Positions 51,078 through 60,830 of a stretch of DNA of 64,000 nt are shown piece after piece. A program made the translations under genes and the position numbers. Positions within the stretch are counted from its first letter, which is position 1. Every line of letters starts with the position of its first letter. Source of the DNA: G963676655 sp963676655 (lineage in GTDB: Bacteria; Verrucomicrobiota; Lentisphaeria; Victivallales; Victivallaceae). The notes under the pieces were generated by a model that had not been told where the DNA came from, searched no databases, and saw nothing but the letters and a program-made list of their open reading frames with translations. The stretch spans positions 5,332,001 to 5,396,000 of the forward strand of contig CAXXKX010000003.1 in assembly GCA_963676655.2 (NCBI GenBank). The letters are read 5' to 3'.

Positions 51078-54000
51078 ATGAAAAAATTATTCGATAGACT
51101 CAATGAAAATATTGACAGCTATACTCTGAAGGATCAAATTGAACTGAAGAAAATTGCTTCGTCCATCAAGCGCAGGTGTAAAAGAAAGCAGCCGATAGAC
51201 CGTTTGCTTTCCGCGCTTGAAGAACGACTCGATCAGGCTGAGCGACGCGGACTGAAAAATATTGCCGAGAATTTAAAATTGGCTTATCCGGACAATTTAC
51301 CTATCAGCGCCCGGGTTGATGAGATAAAATCCGTATTGTCGAAAAATCAGGTGATTATTGTTTGCGGCAGTACCGGGTCGGGAAAGACAACTCAATTGCC
51401 GAAAATCGCTTTGGACTGCGGTTTGGGACGTTCCGGTCGGATCGGTTGTACTCAGCCGCGCCGTTTGGCGGCTACCGCGATGGCCAAGCGAGTTGCTCAG
51501 GAGTTGAATGTCGGATGCGGCGACGAGGTTGGTTTTCAGGTTCGTTTCAATAAACATTGCCGGGATAATACCGTGGTCAAATTTATGACGGACGGGATTT
51601 TATTATCCGAGACTCAGCATGATCCGGATTTGCGGCAGTATGATTGCCTGATAATCGACGAGGCCCACGAGCGCAGCTTGAATATCGACTTTATCCTCGG
51701 TTACCTGAAACGACTGAAGAAGAAACGTCCGGAATTTAAAATTATTATTTCATCCGCGACGCTCGATGCCGATAACTTTTCAAAGTTTTTTGACGATGCT
51801 CCCATATTGACCATTGAGGGACGTACTTTTCCGGTTGAGGATTTTTTCCTGCCGCCGGAGCAGGATGAAGATTTGTCCCAGCATATCGCAAGGGCGGTAA
51901 ACTGGATTTCCGAAGTTGACCGGCGCGGCGATATTCTGGTTTTTCTGCCGGGAGAACGCGAGATTCGCGACGCCAAAGATATGCTTGAAGGACGCAATAT
52001 CGTCAATACCCGTATCATTCCTCTCTTCGGGCGCTTGTCTAATAGCGAACAGCAAGCGGTTTTTTCGCCCGGTAAACAACGCCGGATTATCTTGTCCACC
52101 AACGTGGCGGAAACTTCTATTACCATTCCCAATATCCATTATGTGATTGATTCCGGGCTGGTTCGTTTGAGCAGATACAATCCACGCAATCATATTCAAG
52201 CGCTGCAGATCGAGCAGGTTTCGCAAGCCAGTGCCAGACAGCGGCGTGGTCGCTGCGGTCGAATCGCCGACGGGATTTGCGTTTATCTCTATGACGAAGA
52301 AACTTTATCCGAAAGTCCGGAATTTACCGATCCGGAAATATGTCGAACATCACTTGCCGGAGTTATCCTGCAAATGACTATTCTCAAGCTCGGACGGATC
52401 GATGATTTCCCGTTCCTCGATCCGCCGCAATCGGCCCTGGTCAGGGAGGGCTATCAAACTCTGGGTGACATTCAGGCTGTATCCCCTGATGGAGCGATTA
52501 CCTCGGACGGTTTGCATATTGCCAGAATTCCGCTTGATCCGCATATCGCCAAAATGCTGGTTACCGCTTATAAACGGGAAGTTTTGCCCGAGGTGATTAT
52601 TATTGCCGCTTACCTGAGTATGCAGGACCCTTGTGAAAGGCCGTTGGAAAAGCAGGCGGAGGCTGATCGGGCCCATGCGCAGTGGCAGGACGGTGATTCT
52701 GATTTTATCAGTATCATGAATCTCTGGAAATTTATTCAGCGTGAGCGTAGTGAAAATCCCGGCAACAGTGCCTTAAGACGTTTTTGCCGCGGCAATTTTC
52801 TCAGCTTCATCCGGGTGCGTGAATGGTTCAATCTGGCTCAGGACCTGTGTCGTTCCGCCAGGGAAATGAAATGGGGGAAAATTGATATTATGGAACACAA
52901 GTTCGGTACTCTTGACTATGAGAAAGTTCATAAATCCATCCTTTCAGGCGTTCCGGCCAATATAGCCCGGTACGATAAAGAGGAAAAAATATACGCCGCG
53001 ACGCGTAACCGGAAATTTTTCATATTCCCCGGTTCCACTCTGTGTCGTAAAAAAACGCCGGAACAGTGGGTGATGGCTTTTACCCTGGTCAGTACGACCC
53101 GGGTGTTTGCACGGGAAACCGCCGCGATCAAAGCGCATTGGCTGGAAGATGTTGCTCCTCACTTGTGCAAATCTACCTATGATAATATCCGATGGGAGAA
53201 AAAGAGCGGTTTTGTTTACGCTCGGGAAATGGTCATTTCCGGTGGATTGATTATTCATAAGGGCAGAAGCGTGCATTACGGCTCAGTGAAAAAATTTGAG
53301 GCCAGGGAAATTTTCATTCGGGAAGCGATGGTCTTTGGAGAATTATTTTCACGCCAGAAATGGCTGAAAAAACATCAGAAAATGATCGACGATATCAAAT
53401 TGCTGGAAGACAAGATTCGTCGACCCGAGGCGCTGCTTGATCTTGACGCGGTTTACGAGCATTTCAACCAAGTGCTGCCGTCGCATGTCTGCTCTACCCA
53501 GGGGCTTGACAGGTGGCTTCACCGGAGCAGGACTGATATTAACATGGCGATCCAGGACGCGATGATCGAACAACTGCATCCAATTCATCTGGAGGATTAT
53601 CCCGACAGTATTATATTTTCCGGTCACGAGTTCTCCTTGCGTTACGCATTCGCGCCGGGTGAGGCGGGAGACGGTATTTCTATTCTGGCCCGTGATGATG
53701 AAATGAATTTGCTGCTTGGCTGGGCCTTGGAATGGCTGGTTCCCGGTTTTCTACCTGAAAAAGTTGAGGCCATGATTAAATCGCTGCCCAAAAGTCTGCG
53801 TATCCTCTGTAATCCCGCTGCTGATACTACGGCTGAATTTGTGGCTGCGGTCAGAGATAATAAGATTTTTTGTGAGCGGAGTTTAAACAACTGTCTGGCG
53901 GAGTTTCTGGCTGAATTTACCCGCAGCCAAATTAAGGCGGATGATTTTGACATGGATCGCCTTCCTGAATACATGTTCATGAAAGTTGCCGAAACTGACG

Positions 54001-54959
54001 CAAAAGGCAATATCGTCAAATATCACCGGGAAGTTCCGGAGAGTTCCCTTTCCGGTTCAATGTTGAGCTCAATTGTAACCGGAGCGGCTGATCATATTCA
54101 GCATGATCTGGTCGACTGGCCGGCCGGAGATATTCCGCCTGCAGTCATTCTTAACGGTAAAACTGAGGTTGAGGTATATCCCGCCCTCTACTGCGATGAA
54201 GACAGTATTCACAAAAAAATATTTCTGGATCGTGAAGAAGCCGAATATGAACATCTGAAAGCTCTGGTTGAGTTGTTTAAGAAACTTTATCCAAAACAAA
54301 CAAAATATATTCGGAAATTATATAAACTGCCGGCTCATTGTGAACTGACTTTTTATTTTTACGATCATAAAAGAATTTACCGGGATGATTTTTTTGATTC
54401 GGTTATCGCGGCGACAATGACCAATGATGGTCAATTGGATATTCGCGACGAAAATACGTTTAGAAACGCTTGTCAAACTGCGCTGGAAAATATGGCGGAC
54501 ACGGCTGAAAGGCGTACGGCACAGTTGGACGACATTTTGAATCGTCATGATCAGGTGAAAGCGCTGCTGGATAAACTGGACGACCGGGCAATGGCGAATC
54601 GTCAGGATATCGAAGAACAACTGCAATTCCTGTTCCGACCCGGTTGTTTGCGCGATAATGATCTCTGGCAAAACTATTCCCGGTATCTTAGAGCTTTGCA
54701 GCTGAGACTGGAACGGTTGATCGCCGCACCTTTCAAAGATACCGAAAAACTGCAAACAATAGAATACTTCATCGACCGTTTCAAGGTTGCCCTGATGGTG
54801 GTTGACGATTTCAACAAAAATTTTGCTCTGGTCAGGTTCTGGAAGTCACTGGAGGAATTGAGAATTTCAACGTTCGCGCCGGATATTCAGACTACCGAAA
54901 AAATTTCCGTCAAGAAGCTTCAAAAGAAATGGGATGACCTCAGCCTTTCTAGTCTGTAA
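51078..54959 (+). CDS. hrpA: ATP-dependent RNA helicase HrpA (DEAH box)
   Basis: 1293 aa, the usual HrpA length. Walker A CGSTGSGKTTQLPK (96-109), DEAH at 194-197, SSATLDADNF (motif III), TNVAETSITIPNIHYVIDSG (motif V) and QRRGRCGR (motif VI), then the ratchet/OB domains and the long HrpA-specific C-terminal region (DUF3418). In E. coli HrpA resolves stalled translation complexes on mRNA. Monocistronic; ~ATG at 51078 has no strong ribosome site. Confidence 0.95.
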   Translation: MKKLFDRLNENIDSYTLKDQIELKKIASSIKRRCKRKQPIDRLLSALEERLDQAERRGLKNIAENLKLAYPDNLPISARVDEIKSVLSKNQVIIVCGSTGSGKTTQLPKIALDCGLGRSGRIGCTQPRRLAATAMAKRVAQELNVGCGDEVGFQVRFNKHCRDNTVVKFMTDGILLSETQHDPDLRQYDCLIIDEAHERSLNIDFILGYLKRLKKKRPEFKIIISSATLDADNFSKFFDDAPILTIEGRTFPVEDFFLPPEQDEDLSQHIARAVNWISEVDRRGDILVFLPGEREIRDAKDMLEGRNIVNTRIIPLFGRLSNSEQQAVFSPGKQRRIILSTNVAETSITIPNIHYVIDSGLVRLSRYNPRNHIQALQIEQVSQASARQRRGRCGRIADGICVYLYDEETLSESPEFTDPEICRTSLAGVILQMTILKLGRIDDFPFLDPPQSALVREGYQTLGDIQAVSPDGAITSDGLHIARIPLDPHIAKMLVTAYKREVLPEVIIIAAYLSMQDPCERPLEKQAEADRAHAQWQDGDSDFISIMNLWKFIQRERSENPGNSALRRFCRGNFLSFIRVREWFNLAQDLCRSAREMKWGKIDIMEHKFGTLDYEKVHKSILSGVPANIARYDKEEKIYAATRNRKFFIFPGSTLCRKKTPEQWVMAFTLVSTTRVFARETAAIKAHWLEDVAPHLCKSTYDNIRWEKKSGFVYAREMVISGGLIIHKGRSVHYGSVKKFEAREIFIREAMVFGELFSRQKWLKKHQKMIDDIKLLEDKIRRPEALLDLDAVYEHFNQVLPSHVCSTQGLDRWLHRSRTDINMAIQDAMIEQLHPIHLEDYPDSIIFSGHEFSLRYAFAPGEAGDGISILARDDEMNLLLGWALEWLVPGFLPEKVEAMIKSLPKSLRILCNPAADTTAEFVAAVRDNKIFCERSLNNCLAEFLAEFTRSQIKADDFDMDRLPEYMFMKVAETDAKGNIVKYHREVPESSLSGSMLSSIVTGAADHIQHDLVDWPAGDIPPAVILNGKTEVEVYPALYCDEDSIHKKIFLDREEAEYEHLKALVELFKKLYPKQTKYIRKLYKLPAHCELTFYFYDHKRIYRDDFFDSVIAATMTNDGQLDIRDENTFRNACQTALENMADTAERRTAQLDDILNRHDQVKALLDKLDDRAMANRQDIEEQLQFLFRPGCLRDNDLWQNYSRYLRALQLRLERLIAAPFKDTEKLQTIEYFIDRFKVALMVVDDFNKNFALVRFWKSLEELRISTFAPDIQTTEKISVKKLQKKWDDLSLSSL

Positions 54960-55118
54960 ACTGAGTCTTTTCGCCCTGCATACTCACGATAAAAAAAGTA
55001 ATAAGTGCTTTTGTATAATGGCGTAATTGTTTGATAGCTAACTTCTTATTGTGTGGCGGCAGGGTCTTGTCAATGTTTCCTGTTATTGGTGCCGGCTGTG
55101 CAAGTTTTCCGGCGATTG

Positions 55119-55925
55119 TCAGAAAGAATTTTCCGGGCCCGGGAAAACGCTGCTTTTGACCTCTGAGACATATTCGCCCAGAGCCTTGTTCATGAGTTCA
55201 GCAAGTTCAGCATAACGTTTAGTATGACGCGGTTTGAAATATGTGAACATTCCAAGCAAGTCGCTGACCACCTGGACTTGTCCGTCACAATGCACGCCGG
55301 CGCCGATTCCGATGGTCGGAATGTCCAGCGCTTTGGTAATTTCAGCACCGAGCGTCGCCGGAACTGATTCGACCACAACGCAAAAAGCTCCGGCTTCCTG
55401 CACCGCGAGCGCATCCTGCATTAGTTTTTTTGCTCCCTCTTCGGTTTTGCCGGCAACTTTATAGCCGCCCATCGCCATTACCTGCTGCGGCAGCAGTCCG
55501 ATATGGGCCACAACCGGAATTCCCGCCCCGGTGAAACGTTTGATAAGCGGAGCCATTTCCAGGCCGCCTTCAAGCTTTACGGCATCCACTCCGGCTTCCT
55601 GAAGGTATCTGGCGGCATTTTTCATTGCTTCGCAAGGATCGGCCTGATAGGTCATAAACGGCATATCGCCGACGATAAATGCGTTGGGCGCGCCCCGTCT
55701 GACCGCGGCACAGTGATAAAGGGATTGATCGAGCGTCAGGGGCAGGGTGTTTTCATAGCCCAAGACGGTCATGGCCAGAGTATCTCCGACCAGCAGCATT
55801 TCAACTCCGCTTTCGTAGGCGACACGCGCCGTCGGCGCGTCGTATGAGGTTAACATAACAATTTTTTCGCCGGATTTCTTCATCTTGCGAAAATCATTGA
55901 CGTTCAATTTTTTCTTACTTTCCAT
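55119..55925 (-). CDS. panB: 3-methyl-2-oxobutanoate hydroxymethyltransferase
   Basis: 268 aa. Makes ketopantoate from alpha-ketoisovalerate and methylene-tetrahydrofolate in pantothenate synthesis. Signature segments: MLTSYDAPTARVAYESGVEM (24-43), LLVGDTLAMTVLGYENTLPL, VGDMPFMTYQ, KLEGG, AHIGLLPQQ, VVVESVPATL and IGIGAGVHCDGQVQVVSDLL. No other pan gene is in the window. Its 5' side is occupied by a palindromic element (55963-56127). Confidence 0.96.
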   Translation of the reverse strand: MESKKKLNVNDFRKMKKSGEKIVMLTSYDAPTARVAYESGVEMLLVGDTLAMTVLGYENTLPLTLDQSLYHCAAVRRGAPNAFIVGDMPFMTYQADPCEAMKNAARYLQEAGVDAVKLEGGLEMAPLIKRFTGAGIPVVAHIGLLPQQVMAMGGYKVAGKTEEGAKKLMQDALAVQEAGAFCVVVESVPATLGAEITKALDIPTIGIGAGVHCDGQVQVVSDLLGMFTYFKPRHTKRYAELAELMNKALGEYVSEVKSSVFPGPENSF

Positions 55926-55962
55926 GGTAAAAAATACCTGTAAATAGTTAATAAGTGTTTAT

Positions 55963-56127
55963 GAGCTAATTTCAAAACTATTTCGAGATATTTTTGATTT
56001 TTAGCGGCAAATTTAGCATTTGAGCTCAATTACATACCCTGCGGGTATGCTCATTCGCGCAAAAGACTAAATTTTCTTGCTCAAAACACTAAAAATAATA
56101 CTCAAACTGGAGTTTTGAAATCAGCTC
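55963..56127. mobile_element. 165-bp palindromic MITE-like element
   Basis: Ends GAGCTAATTTCAAAACT and its inverted copy match at 16 of 17 positions; the centre is CATACCC-TGC-GGGTATG (56033-56049), the same 7-3-7 design with a TGC loop as the element at 44199-44371. Non-coding. Lies between the U32 and panB genes. Confidence 0.7.
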
Positions 56128-56193
56128 TATATATTAAAATAACCTTCGATCAGGATTATTTCAAGTGAATCATGCTGGTATTAAAGATTCGAA

Positions 56194-57486
56194 TCAACGT
56201 TCGCGCAACACCTGGCCGGTCTGGGGAATGTCGCCGAACAGACGCGGTTTGAAGATGTAGAGTTTGTCGTTCAGCCGGACCTTGCGCGGGACCGGGACTG
56301 TTACAATTGCCCCCTTAGGCGCGGTTTGCACCTCTTCGCCGTTCCACCTGACGGCCTCGACATTAAACCTCAAAGCCCCGGTCGTTCCTCCGGTGATCAG
56401 GATTTCATCCCCGATACTTAATTCGCCGGCATTCAGCGCCAGTTCCGCTACCTGGAGTTTTGAATAGTATTTGGTTATTTTGCCCAGATGAATCTTGTGA
56501 AACTTTGACAGATTGCCGCCTTGACCGCTCCATTCGCCGAGTTTTTCACCAAGGTAATAGCCGCCGTGCCAGAACCCGCGATTGAATACCCGCTTCAGTT
56601 CTTTCTCCCAGTCCGGAAACTTCTCCGGTCCATAGGAGCCGTCGAGCCACGCGTCGACCGCTTCCCGGTAAACGCCGGTGACGATATTGACGTAATCCGC
56701 CGAGCGTCCGCGTCCTTCGAGTTTAAGCACGGTGACTCCACTGTCCAGAATCCGGTCGATGAAGCGGATGCTGCATAGATCTTTAGGTGACATCACGTAA
56801 TGATTGTCGATTACCAGTTCGTCCCCGGTGGCCTCGTCGATGATCCGGTATTTGCGACGGCAGTTCTGGAAACATGCGCCGCGATTAGCTGAAGAATTGT
56901 ATAACCCGAGCGACATGTAGCAGGTTCCGGAATAGGCCACGCATAACGCGCCGTGGACAAACATTTCGATCTGCATGAGTTCTCCGGCCGGACCGGTGAT
57001 CTGCTGTTCTTTTATCTCATCGGTAATTTTTTTGATCTGAGCCAGTGAAAGCTCTCTGGCTGGAATTACCACATCGGCAAACTGTGAATAGAATTTGACC
57101 GCTTCAAGGTTGCAGATATTGGTCTGGACCGACATGTGGACCGATAAGCCGGCTGCACGGATAATCTGGACCGCGGCAATGTCAGAAGCAATTACCGCGT
57201 CTATCCTCGCTTCAGCCGCCGCTTCGCAGAGCTTTTTGATTTCCGGCAGTTCGGCGTCGTAGACAATTGTGTTCAAGGTCATATAGGCCCTTGCTCCGAC
57301 TTTTCGGCACATTCTGGCTATTTTGGACAGGTCTTCAATGGTGAAATTTATTCCGGCCCGGGAACGCATATTCAAATTCCCGACTCCGAAGTAAATGGAA
57401 TCGGCCCCGGCCCGCAGGGCTGCGGACAGCGATTCAAATGAACCGGCTGGTGCCATTATTTCGACTTTTCTTTTATTATTCGTCAT
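56194..57486 (-). CDS. Peptidase U32 family protein (TrhP/YegQ-like)
   Basis: 430 aa. Begins VEIMAPAGSFESLSAALRAG and has the family core MFVHGALCVAYSGTCYMSLG...NRGACFQNCRRKY, whose Cys182, Cys189, Cys205 and Cys209 match the four Cys that hold an iron-sulfur cluster in related U32 proteins. Length fits TrhP (tRNA U34 hydroxylation from prephenate) better than the longer RlhA (23S rRNA). Despite the family name no protease activity is expected. 2 bp after the LysM gene, so in one operon with it and dut. Confidence 0.9.
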   Translation of the reverse strand: MTNNKRKVEIMAPAGSFESLSAALRAGADSIYFGVGNLNMRSRAGINFTIEDLSKIARMCRKVGARAYMTLNTIVYDAELPEIKKLCEAAAEARIDAVIASDIAAVQIIRAAGLSVHMSVQTNICNLEAVKFYSQFADVVIPARELSLAQIKKITDEIKEQQITGPAGELMQIEMFVHGALCVAYSGTCYMSLGLYNSSANRGACFQNCRRKYRIIDEATGDELVIDNHYVMSPKDLCSIRFIDRILDSGVTVLKLEGRGRSADYVNIVTGVYREAVDAWLDGSYGPEKFPDWEKELKRVFNRGFWHGGYYLGEKLGEWSGQGGNLSKFHKIHLGKITKYYSKLQVAELALNAGELSIGDEILITGGTTGALRFNVEAVRWNGEEVQTAPKGAIVTVPVPRKVRLNDKLYIFKPRLFGDIPQTGQVLRER

Positions 57487-57488
57487 TT

Positions 57489-58541
57489 TTATTTTTGTTC
57501 CGGTACCGCCAGATGCGGTATTTTCAGTTTCTGGCCGGTCTTGAGTTGCGCGGCGCTGGATATGATATTTTTATTTGCTTCGAGGATTTTGTTGTAATGC
57601 CGGGCCGCTCCATAGAACTGGCGTGAAATTGAACTTAAAGTGTCTCCCGGTTTTACGGTGTATTCCTGTGGAGTCCCGATTGAAGTCTCTTTGTCCTTGC
57701 CAATTGTAGTAATATCCGGGAATGTGGTTTTAGGTTTTGCCGGTTCAGTTTTTTCTTTGGTTTCAACCGGGGCAGAGGGAGCTTCGTTTTTTTTGTCAGG
57801 CTGGGTTTCAGTCTCATTTGATTTTTCAGGTTCTTCGGTCTTTTCCTGAGTCGTCATTGAGTCGGGGCCGGGAGGCGCGTCCACTTCTTCCGTGACCGAG
57901 GAGGGGGGCAATTGAGTTTTTGAAATATTAATTTGCCGCTGTTTGTCGGTCAGTTGTTTTTCCAGTGAGTTTATTTTATCCCGGGAAATTTCCTGAGAGG
58001 TTTTAGCCGCCGCGAGCTGCAATTTTGTTTCACGCTGTTCCTGATTGACCTTATAGATATATTTCTTATAAGCCTCGACAACCTTGACCAGTTGCGTGTT
58101 CTTTGTGTCAAGCATTTGTACCTGTCGTTTCAATTGCGCGAGTTCTTTGGCCAGATCATTAACGGTATTGGCGTCGTTATATTCACTTTTCAAGCTGTTG
58201 TACGCACGTTTTCTGGCAGATCGGAGAAACTTTCTGATATCGGCCGCCCCCCGGACGTGCGGGTTGTCTTCCAGGCAGAGCATGTAGTGGTAAACGGCAA
58301 GTTCCGGCTTGTTCAGGTTTTCGTCATACAGTTGCGCCAGCAACTGATGTGCCCGGGCGGATTCAGGGTTGACCCTCAAATACTGCTTGATTGATTTTAC
58401 TGCTTCTTCATATTTCTGACCTTTTATCAGGGTGTCAGCTTTGATCATCAATGGATGGCTGCCTTCTCTTGGTGGACCGCATCCAATAATGATCAAAACC
58501 GGAACAACCGGCAATATGAAAGATAAAATTTTAAAGCGCAT
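57489..58541 (-). CDS. LysM lipoprotein with TPR and coiled coil
   Basis: 350 aa. Lipobox LIIIGC (Cys21); TPR-like helices ~25-110 (ADTLIKGQKYEEAVKSIKQY); coiled coil ~125-215; a Pro/Glu/Lys-rich low-complexity linker ~215-290; a C-terminal LysM at ~295-341 (YTVKPGDTLSSISRQFYG, LKTGQKLKIP) that should bind peptidoglycan. The layout (lipoprotein, repeats, LysM) suggests a periplasmic link between outer or inner membrane and the wall. 21 bp after dut. Confidence 0.88.
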   Translation of the reverse strand: MRFKILSFILPVVPVLIIIGCGPPREGSHPLMIKADTLIKGQKYEEAVKSIKQYLRVNPESARAHQLLAQLYDENLNKPELAVYHYMLCLEDNPHVRGAADIRKFLRSARKRAYNSLKSEYNDANTVNDLAKELAQLKRQVQMLDTKNTQLVKVVEAYKKYIYKVNQEQRETKLQLAAAKTSQEISRDKINSLEKQLTDKQRQINISKTQLPPSSVTEEVDAPPGPDSMTTQEKTEEPEKSNETETQPDKKNEAPSAPVETKEKTEPAKPKTTFPDITTIGKDKETSIGTPQEYTVKPGDTLSSISRQFYGAARHYNKILEANKNIISSAAQLKTGQKLKIPHLAVPEQK

Positions 58542-58562
58542 GCAATGTCCTCAAATTAGAGG

Positions 58563-59009
58563 TCAGTGTTTTCCAGTGCTGCCGAAGCCGCCTTCGCCGC
58601 GTTTGGATTCCGCCAGTTTATCGACCATTTCGAAAGTAACTTCCGGCAGCTCGGCGATTACCATCTGGGCAATTCTTTCGCCGCGTTTGATGTGGAATCT
58701 TTCTTCGCCGGCGTTGTACATGATTACCCCGACTTCGCCGCGATAACCGGCATCGATAGTTCCGGGGGAATTGGTCAACATCAGGTCATGTTTCAACGCC
58801 AGTCCGCTGCGGGGTCTTACCTGGGCCTCGAAGCCGAACGGCAGTTCGATAAAAAGTCCGGTCGGAACCAGAGTGCTGCGTCCCGGGGTAAGTTCGACTT
58901 CTACCCGGCTTCGCAAATCGAAAGCGGCGTCATCATGATGAGCCTGTTTGGGAACCAGATCTTCACAACCTTCAGCCATTGTAATTTTTACAGTTACTTT
59001 TACGCCCAT
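58563..59009 (-). CDS. dut: dUTP diphosphatase
   Basis: 148 aa trimeric dUTPase. Hydrolyses dUTP to dUMP and PPi. The motifs are present: DDAAFDLRS (I), RPRSGLALKH (II), NSPGTIDAGYRGEVGVIMYN (III), RGERIAQMVI (IV), RGEGGFGSTG (V, the flexible tail). AAAGGA precedes the ATG. First gene of the dut-LysM-U32 operon. Confidence 0.97.
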   Translation of the reverse strand: MGVKVTVKITMAEGCEDLVPKQAHHDDAAFDLRSRVEVELTPGRSTLVPTGLFIELPFGFEAQVRPRSGLALKHDLMLTNSPGTIDAGYRGEVGVIMYNAGEERFHIKRGERIAQMVIAELPEVTFEMVDKLAESKRGEGGFGSTGKH

Positions 59010-59282
59010 ATCGAAATCCTTTTTTTAAGATTAGCAAATTAAATAATTACAGCTAAGTAAAATACAACCTATCCGGCTGTTTTCAAATCTTTCCGGAAAT
59101 TCTATTAATTTAAATAATTAAAACAATTAAGCTTCAAAGTATAATAAACTGTTTGATGAGATTTTGCTGTAGTGTTAAGTATTTTATTATTATTGCCTTG
59201 TGTCTAAATATTAAACTAAGTGATGATAAAATATTAAATAACGAACATATCTAATCTATCGGAATATTTAGTGCGGGGGAAT

Positions 59283-59310
59283 TTGAGATATTGATTAAAC
59301 GGGCTATATT
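59283..59310 (+). promoter_or_regulatory. Candidate promoter of the pepD operon
   Basis: TTGAGA (59283-59288), 16-bp spacer, TATATT (59305-59310), 35 bp before the start codon. The rest of the 336-bp gap from 59010 is AT-rich and shows nothing else. Confidence 0.5.
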
Positions 59311-59345
59311 ATTTGTTTCACAATACAGCAGGAGGTATGCTGAAA

Positions 59346-60800
59346 ATGAATGTCAGAGAACTGGAGCCGCGACGGCTCTGGAATATATTTGCTGACGTCT
59401 GCTCGATTCCGCATCCGTCGGGACACGAGGCGCGTCTGCGTGATTATGTGCTTGAATTTGCCCGGAAAAATATGCTGGCGGCGGAATGCGACGCGGTCGG
59501 CAACGTTTTGCTGTCCAAATCGGCTTCGACCGGTTTTGAGGACCGCAAGACCGTATTGATGCAGGGGCATCTTGACATGGTCCCGGAAAAGAATTCTGAC
59601 TATAATTTTGATTTTACCACTCAAGCTGTTCAACCGGTTATCGACGGGGACTTTATCAAAGCTGAAAATACTACGCTCGGGGCCGATAACGGTATTGGAA
59701 TCGCCATGGCGCTGGCCGCAATGACTGATCGTGATTTACAGCATGGTCCGCTGAAGGCTTTATTTACGATAGAAGAAGAGACCGGGTTGACCGGCGCCGC
59801 TCAAGTTGCCCCCGCGTTTATCGATACGGATATTATGCTTAATCTTGATTCCGAGGATGAAGGACAGCTTTTTATCGGGTGCGCCGGTGGAGCCAGGGTT
59901 GATTTTACTTTTACACCTGCATTAATGTCGATGCCTGCCGGATTCGCTTGTGTTCAAATTGCAATAACCGGTTTGAAGGGGGGACACTCAGGTTGTGACA
60001 TTCACCTTGGCCGTGGTAATGCACTCAAGGAAGCGGCGGCTTTATTGGCTAGTCTTGAGGGAGATTTTGATATTTTCCTGATCGAAATTCTTGGAGGGGA
60101 TAAAGATAACGCAATTCCGCGCGAATCTTTTGTCAGGTTGGCGGTGCCGAGTGAAAAAGTCAATGAATTGAGACAAAAAGTTAATGAGTTTGCCGCGACA
60201 TGTTTCAATGAAAATGATCCGGGATTAAAGTTTGAGATTAAAGAAACAGCTATGGTTGATCAGGTTCTCAAGCCGGATTTTGCCGTGTTGCTGATACGTG
60301 CATTGGATGCCTGTCCGCACGGGGTGATGGCTGAAAGTTCTGAATTTCCGGGAGTAATTGAAACTTCGACTAATCTCGCGGCGGTGAAAGATGTTGATGG
60401 TAAAATTCTCGTGTTGACTTCGCAACGCAGTCTGGTTAACAAAAAAAGAGAAGAAATAACCGATATGATTATCCGGCATTTTGCTGAATTAGGTGCTGAT
60501 TCGCGGGTCAGCAGTCAATATCCGGGCTGGACTCCTCATGCCGATTCGGAGATACTGCAAATCGCAAAAGCCGCCTGCAAGCGGCAATCCGGAAAGGAGC
60601 CGGAGATAGTAGTCATTCATGCCGGGCTGGAATGCGGTATCATCGGCGAGAAACATCCGGGGGTGGATATGATCTCGTTCGGGCCGGATATTATTGGTCC
60701 GCATGCTCCTGGCGAACGCGTCAGCATATCATCAACCGTGCGGTGCTATGACCTGCTTAAAGATATTTTGAGCCATATCCCAGAAAAAGACGTTAAATAA
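59346..60800 (+). CDS. pepD: Aminoacyl-histidine dipeptidase (Xaa-His dipeptidase, M20)
   Basis: 484 aa from the ATG at 59346: GGAGG lies 10 nt upstream, whereas the ATG at 59337 is only 1 nt from it. Zinc dipeptidase with HLDMVPEK (metal His and Asp), LGADNGIGIAMALA (bridging Asp), TIEEETGLTGA (catalytic and metal Glu), LDSEDEG, and a C-terminal VIHAGLECGII. Matches the PepD branch by PHPSGHE at the N-terminus and the two-domain length. Cytoplasmic; 30 bp before the M55 gene. Confidence 0.95.
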   Translation: MNVRELEPRRLWNIFADVCSIPHPSGHEARLRDYVLEFARKNMLAAECDAVGNVLLSKSASTGFEDRKTVLMQGHLDMVPEKNSDYNFDFTTQAVQPVIDGDFIKAENTTLGADNGIGIAMALAAMTDRDLQHGPLKALFTIEEETGLTGAAQVAPAFIDTDIMLNLDSEDEGQLFIGCAGGARVDFTFTPALMSMPAGFACVQIAITGLKGGHSGCDIHLGRGNALKEAAALLASLEGDFDIFLIEILGGDKDNAIPRESFVRLAVPSEKVNELRQKVNEFAATCFNENDPGLKFEIKETAMVDQVLKPDFAVLLIRALDACPHGVMAESSEFPGVIETSTNLAAVKDVDGKILVLTSQRSLVNKKREEITDMIIRHFAELGADSRVSSQYPGWTPHADSEILQIAKAACKRQSGKEPEIVVIHAGLECGIIGEKHPGVDMISFGPDIIGPHAPGERVSISSTVRCYDLLKDILSHIPEKDVK

Positions 60801-60830
60801 ACTTATAATTATTTTAAGGACGGACAAAAA

